From contig NZ_PPTQ01000008.1 of the NCBI RefSeq assembly GCF_003340345.1, forward strand, positions 1 through 64,000: a stretch of 64,000 nucleotides of DNA. Reading direction: 5' to 3'. The position numbers and the translations under genes were made by a program. Every line of letters starts with the position of its first letter. The first letter of the stretch is position 1. The notes beneath the pieces are model-generated. The model searched no databases and was not told the DNA's origin. It saw nothing but the letters and a program-made list of their open reading frames with translations. Below, piece by piece: positions 1 through 8,863 of the stretch. Source of the stretch: Paraeggerthella hongkongensis (GTDB taxonomy: Bacteria > Actinomycetota > Coriobacteriia > Coriobacteriales > Eggerthellaceae).

Positions 1-23
1 CCCCGTACGTCCTTGCGTGCCCG

Positions 24-165
24 TGTCAAAACGGACGAGTTTTGCGGCGGTTTTTCGCCTTGTCGGGGCTATGCCGCTACAAGTGTTTTACATCGTGCCT
101 GATCAATGGGCTGTCACCTTGCATTATCCTTATCTGAGGACCAGCAAAACTCGTCCGTTTTGACA
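24..165 (+). repeat. 142-bp dispersed element, copy 1
   Basis: This is one of five copies of exactly 142 bp. It begins TGTCAAAACGGACGAG and ends with the inverted complement, giving 22-bp terminal inverted repeats. A small GGCG/CGCC hairpin follows the left arm, and the right third (TATCTGAGGACCAG and onward) is conserved in all copies. In this copy the inverted repeat continues outward: bases 1-45 are the exact reverse complement of 144-188, so the arms are at least 45 bp and may extend past the window edge. No coding frame is shared between copies. No target-site duplication is visible. It could be a MITE-like element or a structured RNA gene. Confidence 0.85.
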
Positions 166-200
166 CGGGCACGCAAGGACGTACGGGGAGGGTCGGCACT

Positions 201-265
201 GCCGGCAGCAGCGGGCGCGCAAGGACGTGTGGAGGGTCGTCGCAGGCGGCAGCAGCGGGCGCGCG
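201..265. repeat. short direct repeat
   Basis: The 17-base word GGCAGCAGCGGGCGCGC occurs twice here, about 48 bp apart, between repeat copy 1 and the HD-domain gene. I see no gene in bases 189-374 and no known site that matches this repeat. Confidence 0.5.
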
Positions 266-374
266 AGAACGCCGTCGTATGCTTCGCGTGAATTTCCAGG
301 CGAGCATCAGGAAATGATACAATCAGACTCTACTATCGATGCGATCTTCAACCTCGAATCTCAAAGGAGGACGC

Positions 375-1604
375 ATGAACGAACCAGCCTCCATCCCCTA
401 CCTTGCCCTCGACAAGGACGTCGAGGCGATCATCCTGTCCGATCGAGCCGCCGGAAGGCGGAACCCGCATGCGTTCGACGACGCGGCCATCGCGCGCCGC
501 GAGCCGAATCCGCATGACGAGGGAACCCTTACGCGCCCCGCCTTCGCGCGCGATATCGAGAAGATCATCAACGTGCCCGCCTACAACCGCTACGCGGACA
601 AGACGCAGGTGTTCTCGTTCATCGAAAACGACGACATCTGCCGGCGCGGGCTGCACGTGCAGCTTGTCAGCCGCATCGCGCGAAACATCGGCAGTCTGCT
701 GGGCCTGAACTGCGACCTCATCGAGGCCATCGCGCTCGGCCACGACGTTGGGCACACGCCGTTCGGCCATGCAGGCGAGCATTTCCTCAACAAGTGCTAC
801 CACGCGCAAACCGGTCGCTACTTCAACCACAACGTCCATTCCGTGCGCGTGCTCGACCAACTGTACCGGCGAAACGTCAGCCTGCAGACGCTCGACGGCG
901 TGCTCTGCCACAATGGGGAATTCGCTCAGCAGGTGCTGCGCATGGGCCATACTGCTACGTTTTCCCAGTTAGACGAACTGGTGGAAGCCTGCAACGCCGA
1001 CGAGTCCACCATCAAGACGCTGCGACCGTCCACGCTGGAAGGATGCGTCGTACGCGTGAGCGACATGATCGCCTACGTGGGAAAGGATCGCGCGGATGCC
1101 ATCGACATGGGCGTGATCGATTCCCTCGACGTATTCGACAGCACGGTCATCGGCCGCGACAACGCCCGCATCATCAACAACCTGACCGTAGACATCGTGA
1201 ACAACAGCTACGGATCCGACCGCATCGCCATGAGCGAAAACGTGTTCGCCGACCTCAAACGCGCAAAGCGCCAGAATTACGAGATCATCTACGAACGCGA
1301 GGGCATGGTGCTCGGAGCGGGAAACGTGGTGGAGGAAATGTTCGCGGAGCTGTACGAGCGCCTGCTGAGCGACCTTAAGGCGGGCGACGAATCGTCGCCT
1401 GTGTTCAAGCATCACGTATCGAACCTCGTAGCGAAATCCCGCACGGTGTCGGCCGAGGAATACCTGGCCACGGAGCCCAATCAAATTGTCGTAGACTACA
1501 TGGCCTCGATGACCGACAGCTATTTCACGGCTTTGCATGCGCACCTGTTCCCCAAAAGCAACAAGCAAGTCTTCGGACGCGGCTACTGCGCCGATTTGAG
1601 CTGA
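375..1604 (+). CDS. dGTPase-like HD-domain phosphohydrolase
   Basis: A 409-residue cytoplasmic protein of the deoxyguanosinetriphosphate triphosphohydrolase family, which hydrolyses dNTPs to the nucleoside and tripolyphosphate. The metal site is visible: a His in RRGLHVQL (about residue 96), the HD pair in GHDVGHTPFGHAGE (about 124-137), and a late Asp in RVSDMIAYVGKD. The start at 375 is chosen because AAAGGAGG lies seven bases upstream; an upstream in-frame ATG at 339 has no such site. The C-terminal part is family-like but substrate choice cannot be read from sequence. A phosphodiesterase gene follows after 15 bases, suggesting one transcript. Confidence 0.85.
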   Translation: MNEPASIPYLALDKDVEAIILSDRAAGRRNPHAFDDAAIARREPNPHDEGTLTRPAFARDIEKIINVPAYNRYADKTQVFSFIENDDICRRGLHVQLVSRIARNIGSLLGLNCDLIEAIALGHDVGHTPFGHAGEHFLNKCYHAQTGRYFNHNVHSVRVLDQLYRRNVSLQTLDGVLCHNGEFAQQVLRMGHTATFSQLDELVEACNADESTIKTLRPSTLEGCVVRVSDMIAYVGKDRADAIDMGVIDSLDVFDSTVIGRDNARIINNLTVDIVNNSYGSDRIAMSENVFADLKRAKRQNYEIIYEREGMVLGAGNVVEEMFAELYERLLSDLKAGDESSPVFKHHVSNLVAKSRTVSAEEYLATEPNQIVVDYMASMTDSYFTALHAHLFPKSNKQVFGRGYCADLS

Positions 1605-1619
1605 ACCGAAAGGACGCCC

Positions 1620-2165
1620 ATGAAACTTGTCATCGCATCCGATCTGCACGGCTCGGCCGCCGCCGTGCGAACGCTTGCCAGGCGCATTGAAGAAGAGGCG
1701 CCGGACCGCATCGTCTTGCTGGGAGACCTTCTCTACCACGGGCCCCGCAACGACCTGCCGCAAGGCTACGCGCCCAAAGAGGCGCTTGCCGTACTGAACC
1801 AGATGGCGGATTTCATCGTGGCCGTGCGCGGGAACTGCGATGCGGAAGTCGACCAGATGGTGCTTGATTTTCCCTGCATGGCCGATTACGCGCTGGTCGA
1901 AGCAGATGGACGCCTGCTGTATTGCACGCACGGCCACCTGCCCGGAAAATCCCCCGATGACGCTCCGGCGCTGCCGAAGGGGTCGGCGTTCCTATCGGGC
2001 CACACGCACGTCAAAACCCTTGAGGAGCGCAACGGCGTGCTGTTCGTCAATCCCGGCAGCGCCTCGATCCCCAAAGACGGAAGCGCCAGCTACGCCGTAT
2101 ACAACCAGGGGACGTTCACGCTCAAGAGCCTCGAAGGGGAAACGATCCGCGAGCAACGCTGGTAA
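1620..2165 (+). CDS. YfcE-type metallophosphoesterase
   Basis: A 181-residue calcineurin-like phosphodiesterase of the YfcE/MJ0936 group. The di-metal motifs are in order: SDLHG near residue 8, LLGDLLYHGP near 36, the GNHD-like GNCD near 77, CTHGH near 103 and GHTHVKTL near 128. Members act on phosphodiesters in vitro and their natural substrates are mostly unknown. The start follows GAAAGGACGCCC. It is the second gene after the dGTPase-like protein, so a nucleotide clean-up role is possible, but that is inference from position only. Confidence 0.85.
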   Translation: MKLVIASDLHGSAAAVRTLARRIEEEAPDRIVLLGDLLYHGPRNDLPQGYAPKEALAVLNQMADFIVAVRGNCDAEVDQMVLDFPCMADYALVEADGRLLYCTHGHLPGKSPDDAPALPKGSAFLSGHTHVKTLEERNGVLFVNPGSASIPKDGSASYAVYNQGTFTLKSLEGETIREQRW

Positions 2166-2255
2166 ACCGGCAAGACGCGAGGCGAAGCGAGAGGCGGCGC
2201 GGGGCGCAACCCCGGCAGCGCCCGCATCCCGCTTCACCCCGAGCCCCGCCCCGCG

Positions 2256-5200
2256 CTACGACACCCGACCTCGATCCACCGTGTACGTCGCGTCGGCCAC
2301 CGACGCCGTCGACGCACGGTGGCTCACCAGCACGATGGTCTTTCCCTCGCGGCCGTCAAGCAGCGCCTTGAGCACGGCCGCTTCGTTCAAGCTGTCGAGG
2401 TTCGACGTCGGCTCGTCCAACAGCACGAACGGCGCATCGTGCAAAAACACGCGCGCCAGGCCGATGCGCTGGCGCTCGCCTCCTGACAGCGTATCGCCCA
2501 ATTCGCCTACCGGTGTGTCCAAACCCCGGGGAAGCCGCTCGACCAGGCTGGTCAACGACGCCTTGTCGCATGCCGCTTGCAGTTCGTCTTCCGTCGCATC
2601 CGGCTTCGCAAGCATGATGTTGTCCCGCACGGAGCCTGCGAACAGGTGGGTTTCCTGGGTCATGTAGCCCTGCATCGCGCGCAGGCTTTCCGTGTTCACG
2701 CGGCGCACGTCGGTGCCAGACACCTCAACTACGCCGCGGGTCGCATCCCAGAAGCGCATGAACAGCTTGCACAGGGTCGACTTGCCCGATCCGCTCCTGC
2801 CGGCCAAGTGCACGATCGATCCCGGCTCGATGCGCACGTCCACGTTGTCGAGCACCGCGACGTCTCCGTAGGAAAAGTCCACGCCACGCGCGCTTGCGCC
2901 CAAGAACTCCGACACGTCCGCACCGTCGAGCACGTCATCGGTCTGAGGACGCTCGTCCAGAAGATCGAGAACCCGCGCGCCGCTGGCCAGCGTCTGCTGC
3001 AGCGTCGAGCCCAGGTTCGCCACCGCGATCACCGGCCCGAACGACGACATGAGCGCCGACGAGGCGACGATGGCGGCACCCGGAGAGAGCTGGCCCTTCG
3101 CCACCAGCGTACCCGCAGCCAGCACCATGACGACGTCGAGCGCCAGCACAAGCGCGTTCACGCCCGCCAAAGCGACCGAAGCGCGCCCCTTGAGGCGAAC
3201 CTCGTCGCACTCCAACAGCTTCGTGCGCTCAGCCAGCTCGCGCACGCGATCGCCCGCCCGCCCGAACTGGAGCGTTTCGCGCAGTCCGCGCAGGCTGTCC
3301 AACACGAACGCGTTCATCGACCCCAGCCCCTCGCGCACCGCCTGACCGCTTTCTCCGGCAGCCAGCGACGACACGAACGGAGCCACGACGCCCACCAGCG
3401 CATACGAAGCCAAAGCCAAAACACCCAGCAACGGCGAGAACCAGCCGATGAACGCCGCCATGCCCAAGGACACCAGCAGCGCGATCAGCGCAGGTGACAG
3501 CGTATGCGCGTAGAAAACCTCCAGGAGCTCGATGTCCGATGTGACAAGCGACACAAGATCACCTTTGTCGCGGCCCTCGAGCTTCGCCGGCACCAGACGT
3601 CGCAGCGCAGCGAACACCTTGTCGCGCACGAGCGCAAGCAGCTTGAAAGCAAGATAATGGTTGCACAACTGCTCGCCGTAGCGCAAAGGGCCGCGCGCGA
3701 CGCCGCACACCGCCACCAGGACCAACGCCGTCCCAAGCCCCACGCCCTGCGGCAGCCCCGCCGCATCGGCCAGCGCGAACGCAGCCAGAACCGTAAGGAA
3801 AATGGCAGCGCCGAAGCCCAGCACGCCCAGCACCGCCGCCAGCACCATCCACGGAAGCAGCGGTTTCACCAGGCCCACAAGCCGCATCATCACGGCCAGG
3901 TGAGAGCGGCGCGGCGCAGTTGCGAACGAAGAAGCGGCCGATGACGGCGCATCTTCCGCACTCGAGGGCGTCGCTTCCCCGCCTTCGGCATCGCCCGCAC
4001 CGTCATCCCCGTTCGCACCCGAAGCTTCGCCTTCGCTCGCGCTGGCGAACCGCTCCAATGAAACCTGCTGGCGCCACAAACGTGCGAACGCGCCGTCGCG
4101 CGCCAGCAGTTCGTCGCATGCGCCCGATTCGGCCACGCGGCCATCGTCGAGGACGTAGATGCGGTCGGCCGACGCCACGGCGGACAGCCGGTGCGTGATC
4201 ATGATGACGGTTTTTTCGCGCGCAAGGGCATGCACCACGCGCACGATGGCGCGCTCGCTTTCGGCATCGACGTTCGACGTCGCCTCGTCGAACACGTACA
4301 CGGGCGTATCGTGCAGAAGGGCGCGCGCCAAAGCCAAGCGCTGCCGCTGTCCGCCGGAGAGGTTCGATCCCTGCTCGGCTACAGGAGCATCGAGCCCGCC
4401 CGCCGCACGCACGAACCCGTCCGCTCGACAGCGCTCGAGCACCGCCCACATTTCGGCATCGCTTGCCTGCGGGTCGGCCATGAGCAGGTTCGATCGCACG
4501 GATCCTTTGAACAGGTAGCTTGCATACGAAACCACGGTCACGGTGCGCGCCGCCGATGCTTGCGATACGCAGCCAAGCGGCACCCCGGCCAGCTCGACCT
4601 CCCCGGTGAATCCCGCGTTGCGTCCGCACAGAACGCCCGCGAGCGTCGACTTGCCCGACCCGCTTTCGCCCACGATGCCCGTGAACGACCCCGCCGGAGC
4701 GTCGAAATCCACGTCCGAGAGAACCGTTCGCTCGCCGTCGTACGAATACCCCACGCCACGGCACGTCACGCCCGCCTGTTCCGATTCGACGACCCGCGAC
4801 CCTCGCGCCGTCTCCGGCGCGTCCAGAATCGAGAACATCTTGTCAGCGGCGGCCATGCCGTTCATCGCCGTATGGAAGAACGACCCCAAGGTGCGCAGCG
4901 GAATGAAGAACTCGGCCGACAGGAAGATCACCGCGAACGCCGCGAACAGCGGAATCTCCCCGTTCGCGAACTGCACGAGCGCAACCACGATGCCCACCGC
5001 CGCGCCGCCGTACGCGAACACGTCCATCACCGTAACCGAATTGAGCTGCATGCGCAGAAGGCGCATGGTAGCGCGGCGAAACGTCTCGGCTTCGTCGTTC
5101 ATCAAGCGATGACGCTCCTCATCGGCCCGGTATATCTTGAGCGTGGTCAGCCCCTGCAAGTTCTCCAAGAACGATTCGCCCAAATCGGTGTACGCGCCCC

Positions 5201-5771
5201 AGTACTGGCGCATAGCGCGCTTGGCGATCCTCTGCACCGCGACGATGGAAAGCGGGATCAGCGGCACGCACGCAAGCAAGGCCGATGCGGCGGGAAGGCT
5301 CAACGGCGCCAGGCAGGCGAACAGCGTGAGCGGCGCCAGCACGGCGTAGACCAGCTGGGGAACATACTGCCCGAAATAGCTTTCAAGCTGCTCGCAGCCC
5401 TCCACGCTCACCTGGACCGCTTCGGCAGTGGACACGCGCTCGGAGTACGCAGGCCCCATGCGCACCAGCTTCTCGTACACCTGCTGGCGCACCTCGCGCT
5501 TGGCGGCCTGCGCAGCGGCAAGCCCGCAACGCTGCGCGCCGGCCAAACACGCCATCCGCACCGCGATGGCGGCGGCTCCCGCGCATCCCAGGCCGATCAG
5601 CCAAGAGCCCAGATCCTTCACACCCTCGAACCACGCTTGCACGAACAAGCCGATAAACACCATAAGCGCCACGTTCGCGGCGAGAGCCGCCCACTGCAGC
5701 GCGACGTTGACAACAATGGGCCCGCGCGCGGCGGGCACCATACGCAAAAGACGCATGCTGAACACGAACAT
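2256..5771 (-). CDS. cydDC: fused CydDC-type ABC exporter (two TMD-NBD halves)
   Basis: A single 1171-residue polypeptide holding two complete half-transporters. The first half is CydD-like: membrane domain to about residue 320, Walker A GESGSGKST near 372, signature NLSGGQRQR near 471 and Walker B VYVFDEATSNVD. An Ala/Ser/Glu/Asp-rich linker spans about 565-625. The second half has Walker A GRSGSGKST, signature TLSGGERQR and Walker B FVLLDEPTSNLD. In bacteria CydDC exports thiols and supports cytochrome bd and heme assembly. Separate cydD and cydC genes are usual; fusion is known in some Actinobacteria. The start abuts the stop of the DUF454 gene, so translation is probably coupled. The exported substrate here is not proved, and no cydAB lies in the window. 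Confidence 0.8.
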   Translation of the reverse strand: MFVFSMRLLRMVPAARGPIVVNVALQWAALAANVALMVFIGLFVQAWFEGVKDLGSWLIGLGCAGAAAIAVRMACLAGAQRCGLAAAQAAKREVRQQVYEKLVRMGPAYSERVSTAEAVQVSVEGCEQLESYFGQYVPQLVYAVLAPLTLFACLAPLSLPAASALLACVPLIPLSIVAVQRIAKRAMRQYWGAYTDLGESFLENLQGLTTLKIYRADEERHRLMNDEAETFRRATMRLLRMQLNSVTVMDVFAYGGAAVGIVVALVQFANGEIPLFAAFAVIFLSAEFFIPLRTLGSFFHTAMNGMAAADKMFSILDAPETARGSRVVESEQAGVTCRGVGYSYDGERTVLSDVDFDAPAGSFTGIVGESGSGKSTLAGVLCGRNAGFTGEVELAGVPLGCVSQASAARTVTVVSYASYLFKGSVRSNLLMADPQASDAEMWAVLERCRADGFVRAAGGLDAPVAEQGSNLSGGQRQRLALARALLHDTPVYVFDEATSNVDAESERAIVRVVHALAREKTVIMITHRLSAVASADRIYVLDDGRVAESGACDELLARDGAFARLWRQQVSLERFASASEGEASGANGDDGAGDAEGGEATPSSAEDAPSSAASSFATAPRRSHLAVMMRLVGLVKPLLPWMVLAAVLGVLGFGAAIFLTVLAAFALADAAGLPQGVGLGTALVLVAVCGVARGPLRYGEQLCNHYLAFKLLALVRDKVFAALRRLVPAKLEGRDKGDLVSLVTSDIELLEVFYAHTLSPALIALLVSLGMAAFIGWFSPLLGVLALASYALVGVVAPFVSSLAAGESGQAVREGLGSMNAFVLDSLRGLRETLQFGRAGDRVRELAERTKLLECDEVRLKGRASVALAGVNALVLALDVVMVLAAGTLVAKGQLSPGAAIVASSALMSSFGPVIAVANLGSTLQQTLASGARVLDLLDERPQTDDVLDGADVSEFLGASARGVDFSYGDVAVLDNVDVRIEPGSIVHLAGRSGSGKSTLCKLFMRFWDATRGVVEVSGTDVRRVNTESLRAMQGYMTQETHLFAGSVRDNIMLAKPDATEDELQAACDKASLTSLVERLPRGLDTPVGELGDTLSGGERQRIGLARVFLHDAPFVLLDEPTSNLDSLNEAAVLKALLDGREGKTIVLVSHRASTASVADATYTVDRGRVS

Positions 5772-6215
5772 CTACCTTTCAGTCGACTCGACGGGTCGCG
5801 ACGGCGCATCGACGTTCGACGGCACCGCAGGGGACGGCCGGTCGGTCTTGACCACAAACCCGAAATACACGATATGCGCGATCCACACCGCAGCCACCAC
5901 GATGCGGCCGACCGGCACGTTGGCCATGAGCGCGAACGAAACCCCCAGCACGACGGTAAGCGGGCCGAGCAGCAGGAGCTTCGCCTTGACGGTCATCGTG
6001 CGCTTGGTGGCGTACCCTTCGACAACCGAGCGGTAAAGCCTGGTCGAGCGGAACCACGCATTCACCCGCTCGGAGCTGCGAGCGAAGCAAAACGCCGCCA
6101 GAAGCAAAAACGGCGTCGTCGGCAGAATCGGAACCACGGCTCCAAGCGCGCCCAAGCCAAAGCTTGCAAGCCCCCCGAAAGCCCATAACCGTTGTCCGAT
6201 CCTGCGTTTCTTCAT
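5772..6215 (-). CDS. DUF454 (YbaN-like) small membrane protein
   Basis: A 147-residue inner-membrane protein of the YbaN/DUF454 family, with function unknown. The N-terminus is basic (MKKRRIGQR), followed by a hydrophobic segment at about 10-45 containing the family's PILPTTPFLLLA motif, the conserved CFARSSERVNAWF stretch, and two further hydrophobic segments near 90-130. I chose ATG at 6215 because AAGGA sits about 11 bases upstream; an in-frame GTG at 6239 would add eight residues. It lies directly upstream of, and touches, the CydDC-type exporter gene, so the two are probably co-expressed. Confidence 0.75.
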   Translation of the reverse strand: MKKRRIGQRLWAFGGLASFGLGALGAVVPILPTTPFLLLAAFCFARSSERVNAWFRSTRLYRSVVEGYATKRTMTVKAKLLLLGPLTVVLGVSFALMANVPVGRIVVAAVWIAHIVYFGFVVKTDRPSPAVPSNVDAPSRPVESTER

Positions 6216-6270
6216 AGACGAGCATCCTTCGCGTCGCACCGACCACGTCGCCCGAAACCAGACGACCCTT

Positions 6271-6288
6271 TGTTATCCAAAACTAACA
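6271..6288. promoter_or_regulatory. candidate operator upstream of DUF454-cydDC
   Basis: An 18-bp imperfect inverted repeat, TGTTATCCAAAACTAACA, lies about 55 bases before the DUF454 start in an AT-rich patch (6270-6330) that otherwise breaks the GC-rich background. Its size and position suit a repressor or metal-regulator box, but I do not recognise the consensus. Confidence 0.3.
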
Positions 6289-6485
6289 TAGATAGGATAC
6301 GAGACAACCGCCATATTGTAAACCTTGGCTAATTTCCTCAACGCGAAGGACCGTGCACCGGGCGACGTTGCCAGCCGACCGGAGAAGGCGGAGCGAGGGA
6401 AAGCGGCGGCTGCGCACGTCATTGCGCAGCCGCCAAGCTCGTCAGAACCAGCCCGGCAAAGCGCGCGCCCACGAGTCCGAAACGC

Positions 6486-6517
6486 AAAAAAGCCGCGCCC
6501 TCCGAAGAGGGCGCGGC
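6486..6517 (-). terminator. rho-independent terminator of nhaC
   Basis: An 11-bp perfect stem GCCGCGCCCTC/GAGGGCGCGGC with a 4-base loop, followed on the minus strand by six T residues. It lies 29 bases after the antiporter stop codon. The rest of 6216-6545 holds the DUF454 upstream region and nothing else I can name. Confidence 0.85.
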
Positions 6518-6545
6518 GTCGGGCACGTTTCACGAAGGTGAATCT

Positions 6546-7865
6546 TTACGCGTTGTCGACCTTTTTCTCAGGCACGAAAAAGATGAACACGAGCGAGCTG
6601 ATCAGCAGCAGGAACGGGTAGAACAGAAACGGAATGATCTGGAACGCCGACAGCGCATATCCCAGCTCAGCCGTAGCCGAAACGGCCACGAGCATCTGCG
6701 CGCCGTACGGGATGACCCCCTGGAACACGCAGGAGAACGTGTCCAAAATGGACGCGGTCTTGCGCGGTGTGATGTCGTACGTCTTCGCCATGTCGGCCGC
6801 GATGGGGTTCGCCATAACGATGGCAACCGTATTGTTCGCCGTGGCGATGTCCATAGCGCCTACCAGCAAGCCCATGCCCAGCTGACCGCCCTTCTTGCTC
6901 TTGAACAGGCTCTTGATGCCGTTCAGCAAAGCAGTGAAGCCGCCGTACTCGCGAATGAGGGCGCAAATGGCGCTTACCAGCACGGCCACCATGGTGGTCT
7001 CGAACATGCCGGCGGCGCCCGAACCCATGTTGGCCAGCAGGTCGGTGGGAGCGGTCGCCCCGGTTGCCATCATGATGAGGGAGCCGGACACGATGCCCAG
7101 CAGCAGCACGATGAACACGTTGATGCCCACGATGCCGCCGATCAGCACGATCAGGTACGGAACAAGTTGGATCAGATCGTACTCATGATGCACGGTCCCG
7201 CTGATGTCGGCGCCCAGCGACAGCACCAAGATGATGACCAGCGTTGCAATGGCAGCCGGCAGGGCGATCTTGAAGTTCTCGCGAAACTTGTCCTTCATCT
7301 GGCAACCCTGGCCCTGGCACGCCGCGATGGTAGTATCGGAAATGAACGAGAGGTTGTCGCCGAACATCGCGCCGCCCATGACGCTGGCCACGCACAGCGG
7401 CATGTCGAACCCCGAGGCAGCGGACACGGCCACGGCGATGGGCGTGATAAGCGTGATGGTACCCACCGACGTTCCCATGGACAGCGACACGAAGCAGCTG
7501 ACCACGAACAGAACAACCACCGAATACTCAGCGGGAATAACGGAAAGCAGCAGGTAGGCGACGCTTTCCGCGCTATCGCGTCCAACGGTGCCCACGAATA
7601 TGCCGGCAGCCATGAAGATGAGGATCATGGTGACGATCGTCTTGTCCCCGATGCCGCGGCCCATGATGACAAGCTTGTCGTCGAAGGGAAGCTTTCGGTT
7701 TTGGAAGCAAGCCACCATCAGCGCGATCAGGAAGATCACCACGATGGGAATGTTGTAGAACCCCATGGATATGCCCAAAACGTACTCGAACAGCACGCCT
7801 AGGCCCAGATACAGCACGAGGAACACCCCGATGGGCAGAAGCGCCTTCACGTTCCCCTTTTCCAT
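6546..7865 (-). CDS. NhaC-family Na+/H+ antiporter
   Basis: A 439-residue, roughly 11-12-helix membrane protein of the NhaC ion-transporter superfamily. It shows the family's GRGIGDKTIVTMILIF, SVGTITLITPI and GAMFGDNLSFISDTTIAA motifs (the last near residue 190), and a C-terminal YGAQMLVA stretch. These proteins exchange Na+ for protons, and some relatives carry organic acids or amino acids, so the substrate is provisional. ATG at 7865 is preferred over 7892 because AAAGGGG lies seven bases before it. It is a single-gene unit between the coaX stop side and its own terminator. Confidence 0.82.
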   Translation of the reverse strand: MEKGNVKALLPIGVFLVLYLGLGVLFEYVLGISMGFYNIPIVVIFLIALMVACFQNRKLPFDDKLVIMGRGIGDKTIVTMILIFMAAGIFVGTVGRDSAESVAYLLLSVIPAEYSVVVLFVVSCFVSLSMGTSVGTITLITPIAVAVSAASGFDMPLCVASVMGGAMFGDNLSFISDTTIAACQGQGCQMKDKFRENFKIALPAAIATLVIILVLSLGADISGTVHHEYDLIQLVPYLIVLIGGIVGINVFIVLLLGIVSGSLIMMATGATAPTDLLANMGSGAAGMFETTMVAVLVSAICALIREYGGFTALLNGIKSLFKSKKGGQLGMGLLVGAMDIATANNTVAIVMANPIAADMAKTYDITPRKTASILDTFSCVFQGVIPYGAQMLVAVSATAELGYALSAFQIIPFLFYPFLLLISSLVFIFFVPEKKVDNA

Positions 7866-7907
7866 GCACGAACCCCTTTCCAATTGGAACAATCCGCTTA
7901 TTGTACC

Positions 7908-8717
7908 CTAGCAACGCCGATTCAGGCCGTGCAATATCCCCAAACCGCGCAAGGTCAAGTGCTCGTCGGCGCAGGTCACGCGCTGCGAAAGCGCCGCCAT
8001 CGTCTGCGCGTCCTCGCCCGTGGCAACAACGGTCGTCTGGTACCCCAGCTCGCGCCACACGGCGTCCACCAATCCGTCGATGCGAGCCACCTCTCCTATC
8101 ACGACGCCCGACTGCATGGCTTCGCGCGTGTTCTTCCCGATCACCGACGCCGGCGTGCGAAGATCCACGACCGCCAGCTGAGCAGCCGCATCCGATACCG
8201 CCCGTGCAGAAAGCTTCAGACCCGGAGCGATGATGCCGCCCACGAACACGCCCTCGGCGTCGACCACCTCGAAGTTGGTCGTCGTGCCCAAATCGACCAC
8301 CAGAAACGGAGGCTCGTACGCGGCCTTCGCGGCGGCAAGGTCGGCTACGCGGTCGGCCCCCAGCTCGCCCGGATCGTTGTAGCGCATCTTGACCCCCGTC
8401 TTCAAACCGGGGCCCACCACAACCGGACGTCTTCCCGTCAGGCTCTTCACAGCGGCAGTCCACGCGTCCGTCAAACCGGGAACCACCGACGCCACGATGC
8501 CGTCGTCAACGGAAACGGGATTGTCGAGCGTCGCCAGAAACGAGGAAATGCGAACGCGGACCTCGTCGGCCGTCATGCGCTCGTACGTTGTAGCCGTCCA
8601 GGTAGCCGTCAGCTCGCCCGCTTCGAACAAGCCCAGATTGGTCACCGAATTCCCCACGTCAACAGCCAACACCGACTGAGGCGCGCGCGTACGCTGCCCG
8701 GCTCGACCCTCGCCCAT
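7908..8717 (-). CDS. coaX: type III pantothenate kinase
   Basis: A 269-residue cytoplasmic enzyme phosphorylating pantothenate in the first step of CoA synthesis. It belongs to the ASKHA fold CoaX group: phosphate-1 motif AVDVGNSVTNLGLF near residue 18, the pantothenate-binding PGELGADRVADLAAAK near 117, VVDLGTTTNFEVVD near 140 and GGIIAPGL near 160. The start has AAGGAAGG upstream. It is divergent from the OPT transporter gene, with 146 bp between them. Type III enzymes typically need a monovalent cation and are not inhibited by CoA. Confidence 0.93.
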   Translation of the reverse strand: MGEGRAGQRTRAPQSVLAVDVGNSVTNLGLFEAGELTATWTATTYERMTADEVRVRISSFLATLDNPVSVDDGIVASVVPGLTDAWTAAVKSLTGRRPVVVGPGLKTGVKMRYNDPGELGADRVADLAAAKAAYEPPFLVVDLGTTTNFEVVDAEGVFVGGIIAPGLKLSARAVSDAAAQLAVVDLRTPASVIGKNTREAMQSGVVIGEVARIDGLVDAVWRELGYQTTVVATGEDAQTMAALSQRVTCADEHLTLRGLGILHGLNRRC

Positions 8718-8787
8718 AGAAGCCGCCTTCCTTCATGAATTACACAATCACGCGAATTTAACGATACTCGTCGCGCGCCGCACCGAT

Positions 8788-8793
8788 TATACT
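8788..8793 (+). promoter_or_regulatory. candidate -10 box of the OPT transporter gene
   Basis: A TATACT hexamer lies about 70 bases before the OPT start in the coaX-OPT divergent spacer. The hexamer 17 bases upstream (TACTCG) is a poor -35, so this is a weak call. Confidence 0.3.
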
Positions 8794-8863
8794 GTACGCG
8801 TCCGATCAGTAACCCGACTTCCTAAAACGCAAGGGGAAGCGGATATACGAAAAGGAGAAGGAT

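Noticed and set aside
4191-6188. Large plus-strand frame opposite the ABC exporter
   Set aside because: Arg/His-rich composition typical of antisense frames in GC-rich DNA, with clear exporter motifs on the other strand.
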